A stretch of 64,000 nt of DNA from Galbula dea. Lineage: Eukaryota > Chordata > Aves > Piciformes > Galbulidae. Every line of letters starts with the position of its first letter. The stretch's first letter is position 1. The stretch covers positions 2,294,001 through 2,358,000 of the forward strand of contig VWZX01006105.1 in the NCBI GenBank assembly GCA_013399015.1, in the 5' to 3' direction. This document shows positions 11,401 to 23,126 of the stretch, piece by piece. A program made the position numbers and the translations under genes. The notes under the pieces are model-generated. The model saw nothing but the letters and a program-made list of their open reading frames with translations. It was not told where the DNA came from and did not search any database.

Positions 11401-13413
11401 CAAGCCTGAGTTCAAGATTTTCAGGTTCAGGTAGACAAAATCTTTCATATACAGCTAAAAAACTGAACAAAAAGCAGATGGATTTCCAGTTACTGAGCAC
11501 TTATAATTTTCAAGACTTTAGTAAAAAAACTGTGGCAGCTTGGCACTTCCAAAAACCAGGCCAGTTTACTAAGGCTCTTTATATATAGTGATGTAGTGAC
11601 CTGATTTTTTAAACTATTGAGGACAAGCAGGTTTTAGTAAAGGTATTTCATAAATCTGTATATTAAGCTAATACTTGCATAAAGCCAGCAAGAATTTGCT
11701 GAAGTGTCCAGAACTATCCAGGGATGAAACACAGTATTAATTTTGTCTTGTAGGTTCATTCTGTAACACTGAACATGATTTACACATGTAGATCCCAGAA
11801 TGGCACTGTTAGGGTTTGACCACATCCTGAGTTTCCTTTTAATTATTTTTCCCTATGAACCTTACAACATGCAGTAGCATTTTGGTACAGAAAGCAAAGG
11901 CACATCCTGTACCAGAAGACAGTAGAACAGAGAAGTCTTTGTTCATCTGTTTGAAAAACAACCAGCTTCATTTTTAATCTCTTTCTTTGAAAAAATATTT
12001 CGTGCTCCATCTACCATCTATAAGGGAATTGACTTGGATTTGAAGCAAAAAAGTCTATATTTTTCACATGTTCACAGATAAGTTCTCTGTTCTTTAGCCC
12101 TTCCACAAACGTGTGAGACAACTCAAATGCCCACATATCATCCTGTAAAACTATTCTGCTAACAGAATGAGAAGTTAGTGATTGTGGTGATTAATCTTTG
12201 CCTTCCTCCTCCCTCACTAGTATTGAAGGCTGTTCCTTGACCATTCCTCAAACTATATTTCTAGTCATCTTGTTCTGAAAACTCCACCACTGGAAATTGT
12301 CACTTCTCTCTCCCCCTGCAAAGCCTTTACATGGTTTTATGTATCCAAAAATAATTTATATGCAACTGACCCAGGTGCAAAGATTTTTTTTTTCAAGTAA
12401 CCTGTCCTCTTTTCTTCACATATTTTTTTTCTTCTAGAAAAAATAAAAAGACTCCTTTGGGACTGGACCATTTGCCCCAAATCAAGGAAAATGAGTGTGT
12501 TTTTCTCATTATACTTTATTACTCTGGCCTCTGGGCCGTGATCAATATTGTCATTTTGCCTGAAATCCACAGAGCTCACAATCACCATTTTCCTTTCCTT
12601 ATTATTTTATTTGATGCCATTTTGTTATTATTGTACTGGTCTTTAGTCTTCTGTAGACCTGTTCTGTAGTAATCCCAGTGATCTTGGTAATAGCATCTAG
12701 CTTATTTGTCCTCTAAAGTCTGTAATACAACTAGAAAACACTGGGGAATAGAGGAATGTCTTTGTCACCTTCTGTCTACTCAAAAGCAGCATTCTGAGAT
12801 TGATTTTTAAAATTTGATCCAGTAATTAACTCTATGTAGTGGCTTGAGCTGGTTATTTTAACCATTTCAGGATTGTTTCCTGTAAGATTAAGACCATTAA
12901 TTCTCCTTTATTTCCCCTGCTCTGGTAGTACGTAAGTCACATTTTACATTTGAGCTATTCAGAATGATTTTCTGTCTTCTGTGAAATGCTGCATTTTGAT
13001 CTGTCTCAGTGTTGCTCTGGGCACTTTACTGAGGTATAAGTACATGGTTGTGTCTGTGGCATTATGAGTTTTTAAAAACCTCAATTTATTTCTACACAAT
13101 AGCAGAACAAGATCTCATCAACATTCTACAGTTTAAAGTTTTATAATCAGGTTTGCTGTGATGTGAGTTGGGCCCTTGCCTAGGATAAAAAAGGCACAAA
13201 CAAACTGAGAATTCATGGAAAGTGTAGACTAACTGTACCATAACTTTTATGTGAGAATCCTTGTATCTTTTAAACTCTGCCCCACTTGCCACCTAGCTGA
13301 CCAAGGGCCACCTCTCACTGGCTGGCCGTAGGAGAAAGTCAGCACCAGATTAGTTTGAGTGACTGGAGTTATGCTGGGCTGTGTGGTGTGATGACACCAA
13401 GGTCCCATAGAGC
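8479..13413. other. Unique sequence, no gene recognised
   Basis: AT-rich unique DNA. It contains a 15-T run at 8761-8775. Strong acceptor-like pyrimidine runs end in AG near 9424 and 12437 (+), and a CAG|GTAAGG donor match lies near 10655 on the minus strand. None of these forms a convincing acceptor, open frame and donor set. The frame at 11151-11363 (+) reads like a peptide but has no good flanking splice sites. Confidence 0.45.
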
Positions 13414-14210
13414 TCACAAGATGTTACAACAGAAATGCTCCAAAGAGGCTGCACTGAGAGACGTCTTCTTCTGTGAGGTTAGGTGCTTTATGAATGAGAG
13501 AGAGAGGAGTCTTTGGTAATTAAAAGACCAGGTGACAAGGGGGACAGAAACCATTAAAGGGGTGCCAACTGCAACATGCAGAGAGACAGCATGTTTTGTA
13601 GGAGAAGCCAATAAGCCAGTGAGGCTCCTCGGCTACTGCTTTGCTGCTTCCTGCTTTCTCTTTCTGGCCTGAAGAATTCTGTATTTCTGGCTGCACAGGC
13701 AGAATAGAAAGCCTTCAAAAATAAGGAAAAAGGCAATCCACACAAGCCCAACACTTTGGAGAGACAGGGGGATTTGCTCCCCACAGCTGATAAAGGCAGA
13801 GTTGCCCTAACAGTCACTGATCTTCGGGCTATATTTTGGGAAACAGTTGACCCCAGATGTCCAGGCTGCATTTTACAACAACATAATAATTTCTCTATCT
13901 TAACAAGGAGCATCTCAAAGGGAAATTCTTTGGTGCCCAGACATAGGACATAGAATGCCTCAGCTACACCACACATACATCTATGTGTGGTCCTACATAG
14001 ACCTGTTTCTGATTGTGGGGAAAGGACCATCCTTCTCTTCCTTTCTGCTTCCCAATCCCTTGTTTTGTAGTCCAGTAAGTATGACTTTTTGCCACTATAT
14101 ATAAAGGTCAAGGGCTTTCTATTGACCTGAGAGTGCAGAGATTAAAAACACGTCTGGACTTGTCTTGACCTGTGCTCTTTTTAGTGTGTTTTTGCTGTGA
14201 GAGGCATTGC
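13414..14210 (+). promoter_or_regulatory. Promoter-like / possible solo-LTR-like segment
   Basis: Slightly GC-richer than its surroundings. On the + strand it has CCAAT at 14052-14056, a strong TATA box (TATATATAAA, 14096-14105) about 40 bp later, an ATTAAA polyadenylation-type hexamer at 14141-14146, and a GT/T-rich stretch at about 14165-14205. This order, promoter then poly(A) signal within about 100 bp, is that of a retroviral LTR (U3-R-U5). The longest open frame in the window (185 codons, 14111-13554, minus) lies antisense to it and matches no protein I know. I cannot define TG...CA ends or a target-site duplication, no internal retroviral genes are seen nearby, and I do not recognise an LTR family. 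An ordinary promoter or chance association remains possible. Confidence 0.22.
13969..13990. repeat. Short inverted repeat (hairpin)
   Basis: ACCACACATA (from 13968) and TATGTGTGGT flank a 4-nt loop. It lies inside the promoter/LTR-like segment, about 110 bp upstream of the TATA box. Confidence 0.6.
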
Positions 14211-16280
14211 CTTCAATCAGATAAATATTACTTACATCTGTTTTAGTTTAGCTTTAGGTTTTGGTGATAACAAATAGTTTTTCTCTGTGGACTGACCTGT
14301 CTGTGACTCCATATGAGGTGTGACATGGAAGAATGCTGGTTCCCGCCCTCATCCTCCCACTATCCATCCTGCTCTGACTTTTTCTGATCATGAGGTGTTA
14401 GTTGTCTCAAAAATAGCTGGGTTTGGCAGAACATTTTCCTTTCCAGCTGCGAACAGCTTAAATAATATTGCTGTTCATGGCTTTTGTTTGAATGTAATAG
14501 GAGTGTTCGAGCACAGTTCTCTCTTTGGTATTGCTGTTACTTGTCCTATCCAAGAATCTGGTCAACTAACCTCATGTTATAAGTTCTCCTTCAGGGTTAA
14601 TGCACCTCAGATCTTTTGCAGATCTATATCAAAGAGATTTTTCCTAAGGTCCCCATTTAAATTCTAACAAAGCAAAATTCAGCAAACACTGCTATGAACA
14701 GTAGACCTTTGCACAACGTGCTTTTAGAGAGAAAGTTTCAAAGTATATTTGTTCCTTCTATTTCAGAAGAGCTATCATTTTTCTTATACTAGAAATAGTT
14801 GTAAAAAAAAGAAAAGAAAAAAACACTGTTAGGAAGCCAAAATCTCTGGGTTTGTTTGGTTTGTTTTTTTTTTTTTTAATGTACCCCCACCCAAGATTAT
14901 TCATACAATTCTACTTCTAGGCAGAATTTTAAAGCCTTGACTACTTCAGAAGGAAAATACTGCCAATTTCTGCTAGCAGGTTATCTCTGTGAAAGGGAAG
15001 AGACTGGGAATGAGTAACATTTCCCTTTTTCTTTTGCTTCAGAACATTTTAATTGTTTTCCAATTACTTCAACATATTTAATATACTTCAATATGAATTT
15101 GTGCAGTGTGCAGGCAAGCAATTTTCCAAAACCTTATACAATATAGTGAGTCATAAATGATTGCAGTTCTTACTCCCCCCGATTGAGTGTGAGTCACAAA
15201 GTGGTAAAGTCTGTCTCCCTGGAGCTCCGAGTGAAATCCACCTGATTTTAGGCAGTCAGTACAAAACTGACAGCTGAGTGGCATGTGGAGATCCCTTGGC
15301 TGAATGGTGCATGTCTGCCTACACATCTCTTACCTGTTGTGAAAAAGTGGCACATTGCAGCCTTTTAGGGCATGCCCTGTAGCAGTGATTTGCTGATCCC
15401 AGTGTGTCCCGCAGCCACTACAGGGAGGTTCTGGCTGTGGCTGTGCTCCAGCTGTGCAGCCTGTCTTTGGCTTACAGGGGTGGATTTCCTAACCATTCTT
15501 CATCTGGCATTGAAGTTTCCAAGTTCTAGGGCTGTGTGTAGGGACAGATTCCAGTTTGACTCAGTACAGTCACCCCCTCAGCTGCGTTGGTGGGATGGCA
15601 GCAGTTGTCGAGTGGGATTTGGCAAGTTGCTTGTAGCTGTGCACACACAAAGCATCTTGCTCCCCACAAACACATGCTCCTTGAAGAGAAGTCACTTTAA
15701 ATGAGATAAATCAGACACCTCAAGGTAGGTAGGATTTGCTTCCTTCCGTCCCTGGAAAATTAAAGGTATTTTCTTTTAACAAAGGAAGAAAATATTCTGT
15801 GATTTGGTAGTATAGAGAAAAATATGCCTTTGGATGTTCATTCCAGGATCCACATTTACCAGCTCACAAAATGGTCTTTGGGTGCATAAGATTAACAAAT
15901 CCTTATCTTTCATTGATAAAGTTTACTAAATTATCCTCAAGGAATAATGTACTTGATACAGATTACAGTCAATAATCAACTATTTCAGCAGTATCCCAGC
16001 AGATATATCATTAATTTCTGCTGATATATGAGAATAGCAAGTTCTTCATTTTGAAGATTTTGAAACACCTCTATACTGCAGTTTTTAACAGCTGATTTTT
16101 TTTTTCTGCTGGTTTTTATGAAGAATGTCTTTCAGAAGCAAATTGACTACCTCTAAGCAAAGGATGAAGAATCAGGTAGGGTAGCAAAAGGTAACTTTTG
16201 AAATACTTTGTATTGTACCTCTAAAAATATATTTTTTTAAATAACTGAGCTTTCTGGCTTGCATCCCTTAATAATTTTAA
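14211..16280. other. Unique sequence with A and T runs, no gene recognised
   Basis: Includes an A-rich run (14803-14823) and a 14-T run (14864-14877). A good acceptor-like run ends in TTCAG at about 15042 (+), but the following frames close within about a dozen codons. The open frames at 14320-14667 and 15372-15704 (+) match nothing I recognise. Confidence 0.5.
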
Positions 16281-16388
16281 CCAAAGAAACCCACAAAACA
16301 AACAAACACAAAACCACAAAACAAACAAAATGCCACAAAACAAACAAAGACCTCAACAAAAGAAAACCAACCAAACAAACCAACACAA
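16281..16388. repeat. AAAC-rich minisatellite-like repeat
   Basis: An A/C-rich tract with three tandem copies of a unit beginning CCACAAAACAAACAAA, starting at 16291, 16314 and 16333 (spacings 23 and 19 bp), followed by degenerate CAAA/CCAAACAAA units. The cysteine/valine-rich minus-strand frame through it is a low-complexity artefact. Confidence 0.85.
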
Positions 16389-19300
16389 TGAAAAAACTTG
16401 TCAGTCTCCAAAGCTGTATTCCTCTAAACACATAACAAATAGCCTTTCCCATTAAAAACTTGATAGCATAAGCCCCTAAATATTTTAACATTTTTATAAA
16501 TTTCTTCAGAGGAATAATTGTACTGCTTTTAAGTATATTCTGCATGCACTTCAAATGTGATTTAGCTCACTTAGTTTTGTTCACTTTAAGGGTAGATGTC
16601 TAGTCTAGCCAACTTTCCTAGGTTCCCTCAACAGTCAGTGGAAAGAGATCCTCGCCTTCAGAGGGTGACGCATACCTCCTATCTTAGACTTCTGCCTCTC
16701 TTGATTGACAACAGAAGTGTAGCCTAGACAACTGTGTAGATTAGACTCTTATCTCTTAGATTAGGTGAGATAAATCCTATTCTTGGCCATCTTTCTTCAT
16801 GCAAATTTACAGGATTGGAGCTATGTTATTTAAACACTTTAAGTACTTATGGGTGCTGATAGACTAATTGATTTATTTAGAAGACTTCCAACCAATGAAT
16901 ACAAAACAAAACAGAACAGACCTGACTAGTTCTTTTATGGAGAAAACATCCTAGTAAAAAACATAGAAAATATTATATTTGCCTCTTGAGTGCAAGAACA
17001 TGATAACGATAAATAATAAGTGAAAAACACCTATAGTGTATAAATTGATAACGACAAATGACTGTTAAAAGGTAAATTTACTAAGTGTGTTTAGGTAAAA
17101 CTCCAAACATATCCTTGAGTTTCCAGCAGCTGTACGTGTCTTTAGCTACATGTTCTAACATAAAGGGGGTAGAATTCACATCTTTATCCTCAGATTTCCC
17201 TTTCTCATGAGTCAGCTGGCTCGCTTCAGGCCATGGATAGTGTGCAAACCAACAGGGTGACCAAGCTTACACTTATCAAGAGTCTTGAAAGTAAAATATA
17301 CTGCCAAGAGCAACAGGCTTTAAAATGTATTCCTTTTTGTATTTTGTAGGGTTTTTTTACTGTGAATGCTAATGGAATAACCTAACCAAAGTTCTGGTCT
17401 GTGCATTGACAGTCTACTTGATAATAAAACAAAAAAAGAAATTAATAGAGATTAGAAAAATCTGTGTCCTCAATATTTCAGTTATTCTTCCGTTCATTTC
17501 CTCTCATTTTATAGCCTTAGATTTTTTTTCCTTCTTTCCTTAGTTATCTTCCCCTTCCCTTTCTGGCTTACTCACTCCTTGGCTTTTCCTGTTTCACCTA
17601 CAGTTACTATGAGCAGAGGTCATGCATTTGTGCTGGCTGAGCTAAAGATCTGACAGCTCAGAAATTGTCTGGATGGGCAGCCACTCATTAGTTGGGCAGA
17701 AAAATGTGGCAGCTGCTGTTGATTCTCTTTCACCTTTGTCTTTCTGTTTCACTTTTAAGTAGCTGAGAAAATCCTGCTAGTGAAGAGTCTTTGCAAAAGC
17801 CATGTCTTCATTGTAAATGAAAAACAATGGCTTGCAAGAGTCCATTTGTCTACCAAGGAACCACATGACCATGAGGTTTAGACTTATATGTGTATATATA
17901 TCATTAACCTAGCAATATCATAAAAAATGCATTTATAAGGCTCCTATGGACCCAAGTAATTTCAAAATATTTCAGGCTTATTCTTCAAAATCTGAGGTGT
18001 TTTCCTAGCACCACACACTCTGAATGTTCATATTGTGTACAAACTTCACTCATAGAAGGCTAGCAGATGCAGAGAAAAGAAAACAATTTATAGTTTTAGT
18101 TTCATACACATTAATTCAGGGCAGCTTTCTTATCTGTGATATGACTGAAGGTCTTGGGAAAGGGAAAAGTGAGATTGGATATTGTGGTGTCAATACAAAA
18201 TGTGTAAACAAGCTGTGATTTACTCACTGTGATTATACAGACCTTTACTGCAAGGGTTCTGTGTATTTCTAGTGCACATACACATAATTGGAAATGATGA
18301 AAATACACTAGATTTAGTACTCAAGACATTTCAGCTCTGCCACATAACCCAATACTGAGCAGAGAGTTCACCAAAAAGTTCCCTTATACAGAATGTAAAA
18401 TGGATATAGATTATCTTGCAATAAACTGCTTGGCTTAATCTTGACATTCATACTGCATGCAGGTCCCAGGCTCTGGCCTTTGTGCACACTCGGTTTCTTA
18501 GTCAATTTACTCTCAGGCCAAACTTTAATTCACTCAAAAATTATGAAAGAAGAAACTCTGAATATTGTCCAGACATAGGATCGAAGTCTCTTTCCCAAAA
18601 TCAGTTAATATCCTTGAAGGTGCATTGATAACACAACCAATATTTTCAAATTTTCCTGGGAATCAAAATGCCTAGACTGTATTTCCCACAGACTTTTTGT
18701 GCATACAATATACTTCTCCTTCCTTTCACAATCTAAAACTAAAAGGCAGCATGTGACAAGATTAGGAATGTATTTAGCTTCAGATTATTTTGTGACAACT
18801 GTGTAACTGTAATAGTTTGGAGAGCAAGACAGAGACCTGATGTCAACTGGAGACACAGCTGACATGGGTCAAGCAATCACTGCATATTAGCACTCCTGGT
18901 TATTCCTTTCAGGGTCTCCATTTGTTCTGTTGACCATCTTGGCAGCTCAATCTCCTCACATGGGCACCTGAATCTCTGTGGTAGAAATATTGAGGTGTGT
19001 GGATGTGTCAGGACACAGCTTGCTGGATTGCCTTCTTACCTCATCATTGGACTCAACTTCTGTGCTTAAAAGTTGTATTTTTATTCCTGCCACAGATAAT
19101 TGTTAGGCCTATATGGAGTCTGTTTGTGTGCCACGAGTCTCAGCTAGTTGTCTTTGAGTCATGCAATTTCTTACCCAGAAGAGAGGGTGGGTCCCTTCTC
19201 TCCTGATGAAAGAGCTGTATTTGGAGTGTGGAAAGAACCTCAACTTGAGATGACATGTCTTTTCCCTGTATTCCTGCTTTAACCCTCAGTCATTAAAGTT

Positions 19301-19448
19301 CTTAAAAAAAACAACAAAAACCCCCAGCAAACAAGGGGGTTTTTATGAGACAAAGGACAGTAACTGATTTGGAAAGGAGTTTTGGAATTTGGGTAACACA
19401 CTCATTTACCAAAGACCTGGTCATCCAGCTCTCACACATTTTGTCAGG
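16389..19448. other. Unique sequence, no gene recognised
   Basis: AT-rich DNA. A near-identical pair of 14-mers (TGATAACGATAAAT at 17001 and TGATAACGACAAAT at 17046) is the only structure noticed. The acceptor-like run ending near 17603 (+) has no useful open frame after it. Confidence 0.5.
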
Positions 19449-19574
19449 GCACAAGCCTGAGTTGTCTGGAATTTCGGCCTGTGCATCAAAACCAGAATAA
19501 CCACATGGACACAAGCCTGGGTTGTCTGAAGTATCCTAAGCTGATTGTGCATCAACACCAGAATAACCACATTA
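19449..19574 (+). repeat. Two-copy direct (tandem) repeat, about 60-66 bp
   Basis: Unit 1 (19449-19508) and unit 2 (19509-19574) share ACAAGCCTG.GTTGTCTG, GTGCATCAA.ACCAGAATA and ACCACAT. The second copy carries a few extra bases in its middle. A third start (ACACAAGC) follows at 19575. This is a local tandem duplication that has since diverged; no function is evident. Confidence 0.85.
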
Positions 19575-20480
19575 ACACAAGCTCATAAATCTTGTTTTTA
19601 TGCTAAGCAAATTACCTGAGTGGGCAGAGGTCACATTAACCATAAGTGTTTTGCTTCTGATACTCTGTTTAGTTCTTTCAGAGATAATTTAGATATTTCC
19701 ACATTGTAGCATGAGAATAAGAAATATAAATATGTATAAATATATTATTTATACAAATATAGAAAAATGAATACATATAATTGTGTGCTGATGTGCTTCT
19801 ATTGTTGATGAGTATGTTGATACATATGTAATTGTTGATGTATCTCTGCTAGTAGCAAGCAATAATAGTACTTCCTTCTCACAAGGGGCTGCAGGATATA
19901 CTAAAAATTGTGGGGACTGTCATGGTGATTGTATCCATATAAATGTAAATAACTGCAATATGAGATATATGGGGTTTTTTTTAATGGTTATTTCTTTACA
20001 TGTATTAAACAACTTTTCTTCTAAAAGCTCTAAGTTGGGGGCAAAGCACTTTTTACATTAACATTATATTGTTCTTCATACTTTTTTCCTACTGAATAGC
20101 TTTTCCAAAAGTATGAGACTACTTCAGAAAAAGCTAGTAGAGAAATAGGAACATGAATAGATGTTCAAGAAACATATGCACAATTGGAGAGATTCCAGAA
20201 GAAATAAGCAGGAATGATCAGAGATCTAGAAAACGTGACTTTTGTTCGGAGGAAACACTGAAGAAAACAATAGTTTTTAGTCTTGATAATCCTCAAGAAT
20301 GTAAAAGTTAATTGCAAAGGGGAAGGTGATAGACTACTCTCTGTTAGGGAAAACACACACAAAAAATGGTTTAAACTCAAACATGGAAAACCTTAAGAGC
20401 AGACTGAAGACATAATGTTTTTCAGGAATGCTTTCCAAATCTGTATTTCCATACTGAAATTACTACTGAAGGTAAAAATC
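19575..20480. other. Unique AT-rich sequence
   Basis: Contains a very A/T-rich stretch at about 19722-19780 (ATAAATAT-type). No gene is recognised. Confidence 0.5.
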
Positions 20481-20589
20481 AGAAAGACAGGAAGAAAGGA
20501 AAACAATGAAGCAGAAAAAAAGAAAGGAAGAAAAAGAAAGAGAGAAAGAAAGGAATAAAGAAGGAAAGAAAAGAAAGAACAAGAAAGAC
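20481..20589. repeat. Polypurine (GAAA/GGAA)n tract
   Basis: About 110 bp almost entirely of A and G on the + strand with GAAA, GGAA and AGAG units; the few pyrimidines are clustered on the left. It has homopurine:homopyrimidine character. Confidence 0.9.
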
Positions 20590-23043
20590 TTTTCTTGATG
20601 TAAGTTTTACATAATTTATGGAACATTTCTATTTTCATGACCATTTAATTTGTAGGCTATTCTATTCAGATTTGACCACCAAAATAATTTTGTGATATTC
20701 ATTCCTGTTCTGCATAAATGTTTGCTAAGAAATGAAAGTTTATTGGTTTTCTGCCCTTCAACTTCCTGCTAGTTTCTCTGAAATTTTCACAATTGCCTGT
20801 TTCTGACATTGATTACATAGTGACCCATAGATCTATTTGTGTACTGTTGCAGGTAGATTGTCTATGTACATAACAATATAAATAGATTTTCTTGGCTAAT
20901 TATCTCTTATCTAAAATGTCAATAAGAAGGTGACCAGAGGTGCCACAGACGATTTCCTTTTTTATCTTTCTCTATAAATATTCTTCTTATTACATGACAG
21001 GAACTAAGTAAATATACTAACAAATATATTTCAGTGTGTTGAAAGATTTTATCCACACTTTGGGAGCATGTATGCAGATGGCACTTATTACCTACCCTTT
21101 GTTTATATTAAAAATAGAACAGTCAGTCCAGAACTAATAAGTAACATACACAGTATAATTTAATGGTAAAACAACTGAGGCATTATGACAACTTTTTCTT
21201 ACACTTATGATTAATCATTTTTCTATTTAGGCTGCTGAGAGCAGTATGAAAGCAATTTTCATCCTTTGTCACTTCTGATGTCACCGGTTTCAGTTTACCA
21301 CTTTCAACAGACATCATGCTATATACTTAGACTGAAAAAGTAGCCAAAGGCTGCTAGCAAAACTGATGCAAACCTGTTGTTAAGCTCCCTTCTGGAAAGA
21401 TGTCACACTTTGTCATAATGATTTTAATAAAATCTCTTGTATGTTGGGCAAAGTTCCCCTGAAATACCTCTTACAAGCTGGAAAGTGCACTTGTCAGCAC
21501 AATGTCAAAGCTTCAGCAGAGCTGGAAAAGGTATAAATTCTAGCTCCTAACAGCCAGCACATATCTCTGCTCATGGGAATATATTTTCTCACATACTGAT
21601 CCTTCCTGCACACAGCCTTTCTCCCATCCTGGCAGGGAAAATAACTTCCCTGCCATCCCTGCCTCATGGCAGGTATTGTTTATGTTGAGCTGCAGAGCTC
21701 CTCTCCTGTAGCCAAGTCCTTTCCCTCTGCTCCCCTCCTGCTCAGCCAACATGTCTCTGAGGAGGCTCTTGGCTCATGAGCCATCTTCAACACAGTCATG
21801 TTCACAGCCTGCTGTTTTTGAAATTGTGTCCTCCCTGGGCTTTCAACATGTCTGAGAGATTGCTGTCCTCATTCTCCCTCTGTGTTTCCTGATAGGTTCC
21901 AGATCCAATGTTGTACTCCAGATCTGCCTCAGTAAAGTCTCATCCTGGCCTTTTTTTCCTAGTCACATAATTTCATGCTGCTGTGAGGAGCTACTGTTTG
22001 CTGTATTTTGTCTGTCTGTGGTACCCACATCTCGTGTCTGTTTCCTAATTTTTCAGAGAAAGCCTTTTGGTCTACTGTGAATGCTGTTCCTCATGCTTTA
22101 TAAAAGCTCTCCAAAGCAGATTTGTTCTTTTCAGGTCTTCCATGAAAACTATTCTGCTTTAAGATTTCTACCAGAGTTTGCCAGAGGCCACGAGGCCACA
22201 TGTGAACTGTACTGTCTTATTGCACTATATTCTGCATATCTGTCCAGCAGTTGCCTCTTCTAATCAGATCTAGCCTGTTTCAGGCAGTCATCACTGCCAG
22301 TTAGTTTGATATATCACTGAACACCACTGCAGCAATACAGCTGGTCTCCCAGCATCATTCTTTGTGCACTGGTCAGCATGTATTCTTATAGCACTTTCTT
22401 TATCTAGCTGGAAGTGAGTTCAGAGTCAGCAATATAAAATGCTGGAAAAAAATCCCATTGGTAGAAGCAATGCTTTACTGACAAGGAATGTGTTCTCTTA
22501 ACCTGACTATGACATAGGTGTTAACAATACTTCCCTTCTTTCTGTGTTGCTGAGAGGAGGAAGGAATAGGAGAATGAATGTGCTGTGTGTTTCTTGCTTC
22601 AGGCAGCCAGAGGCAAATGAAGCTGACTTTCCTAACCACATAGCTACAAAGCGGGTAGTTTCCCACACAATAAAACCACCTACATGACTCAAAACTCCTT
22701 TCTGTTCAAATGCTTGTTTGGATAACTAGGAATTTCAACAACACTGAATATGATTCACCCTTGACAGGAGGAAGGGAAGGAACATTGTGGCCAGCCTTGT
22801 ACCATGGTAGGGACAGTCCAGTCACATTGTGAGGCATGTGAGTTACAGTGGATCCAGCAGTGATTTGCAGCTTGCATGGCCAAGTTGTAGGTTTGTGGGA
22901 AGCTTTATTCTCTGTGCAATTACCTCTTACTATTAGTTCAGTTAGGAAATGAGAGTTTTAATACTGGTAAGTGCTGAGATCCCTGGCTCTAGTCCAGACA
23001 TCTACTAGGCATGTGTGAGTCAGACCACTTTGGAATTGATGAT
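20590..23043. other. Unique sequence, no gene recognised
   Basis: From about 21540 to 22060 the + strand is somewhat GC- and pyrimidine-richer. It ends with a TATA-box-like TATAAAAG at 22099-22106. A perfect 12-bp palindrome (GGCTCATGAGCC) lies near 21771. There is no convincing exon or nameable repeat. Confidence 0.45.
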
Positions 23044-23126
23044 GTGCTTCAAACTTAAGCACATACTTAAGCAATTTACTGAATTGGGACCAGTAAGCTT
23101 AGTAACTTGCAGGATTGAGCCCTAAA
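23044..23126 (+). repeat. Old amniote-type interspersed repeat fragment
   Basis: Contains AAGCACATACTTAAGCAATT, then CTGAATTGGGACC, and ends with TGCAGGATTGAGCCCTAA. These blocks resemble, from memory, a very old dispersed repeat common in turtle, crocodilian and bird DNA (AAGCACATGCTTAAG..., GCAGGATTGGGCCCTAA). I do not give it a database name. The copy is diverged and truncated. Confidence 0.5.

Noticed and set aside
12437..12560. Very strong polypyrimidine-TAG acceptor match
   Set aside because: No donor in a suitable place and no recognisable peptide. T-rich runs ending in AG are frequent here.
13554..14111. 185-codon minus-strand frame, the longest in the window
   Set aside because: Not called as a gene: no recognisable domain, no convincing start context, and it is antisense to a promoter-like array. 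Kept only as a clue that the block has a different origin.
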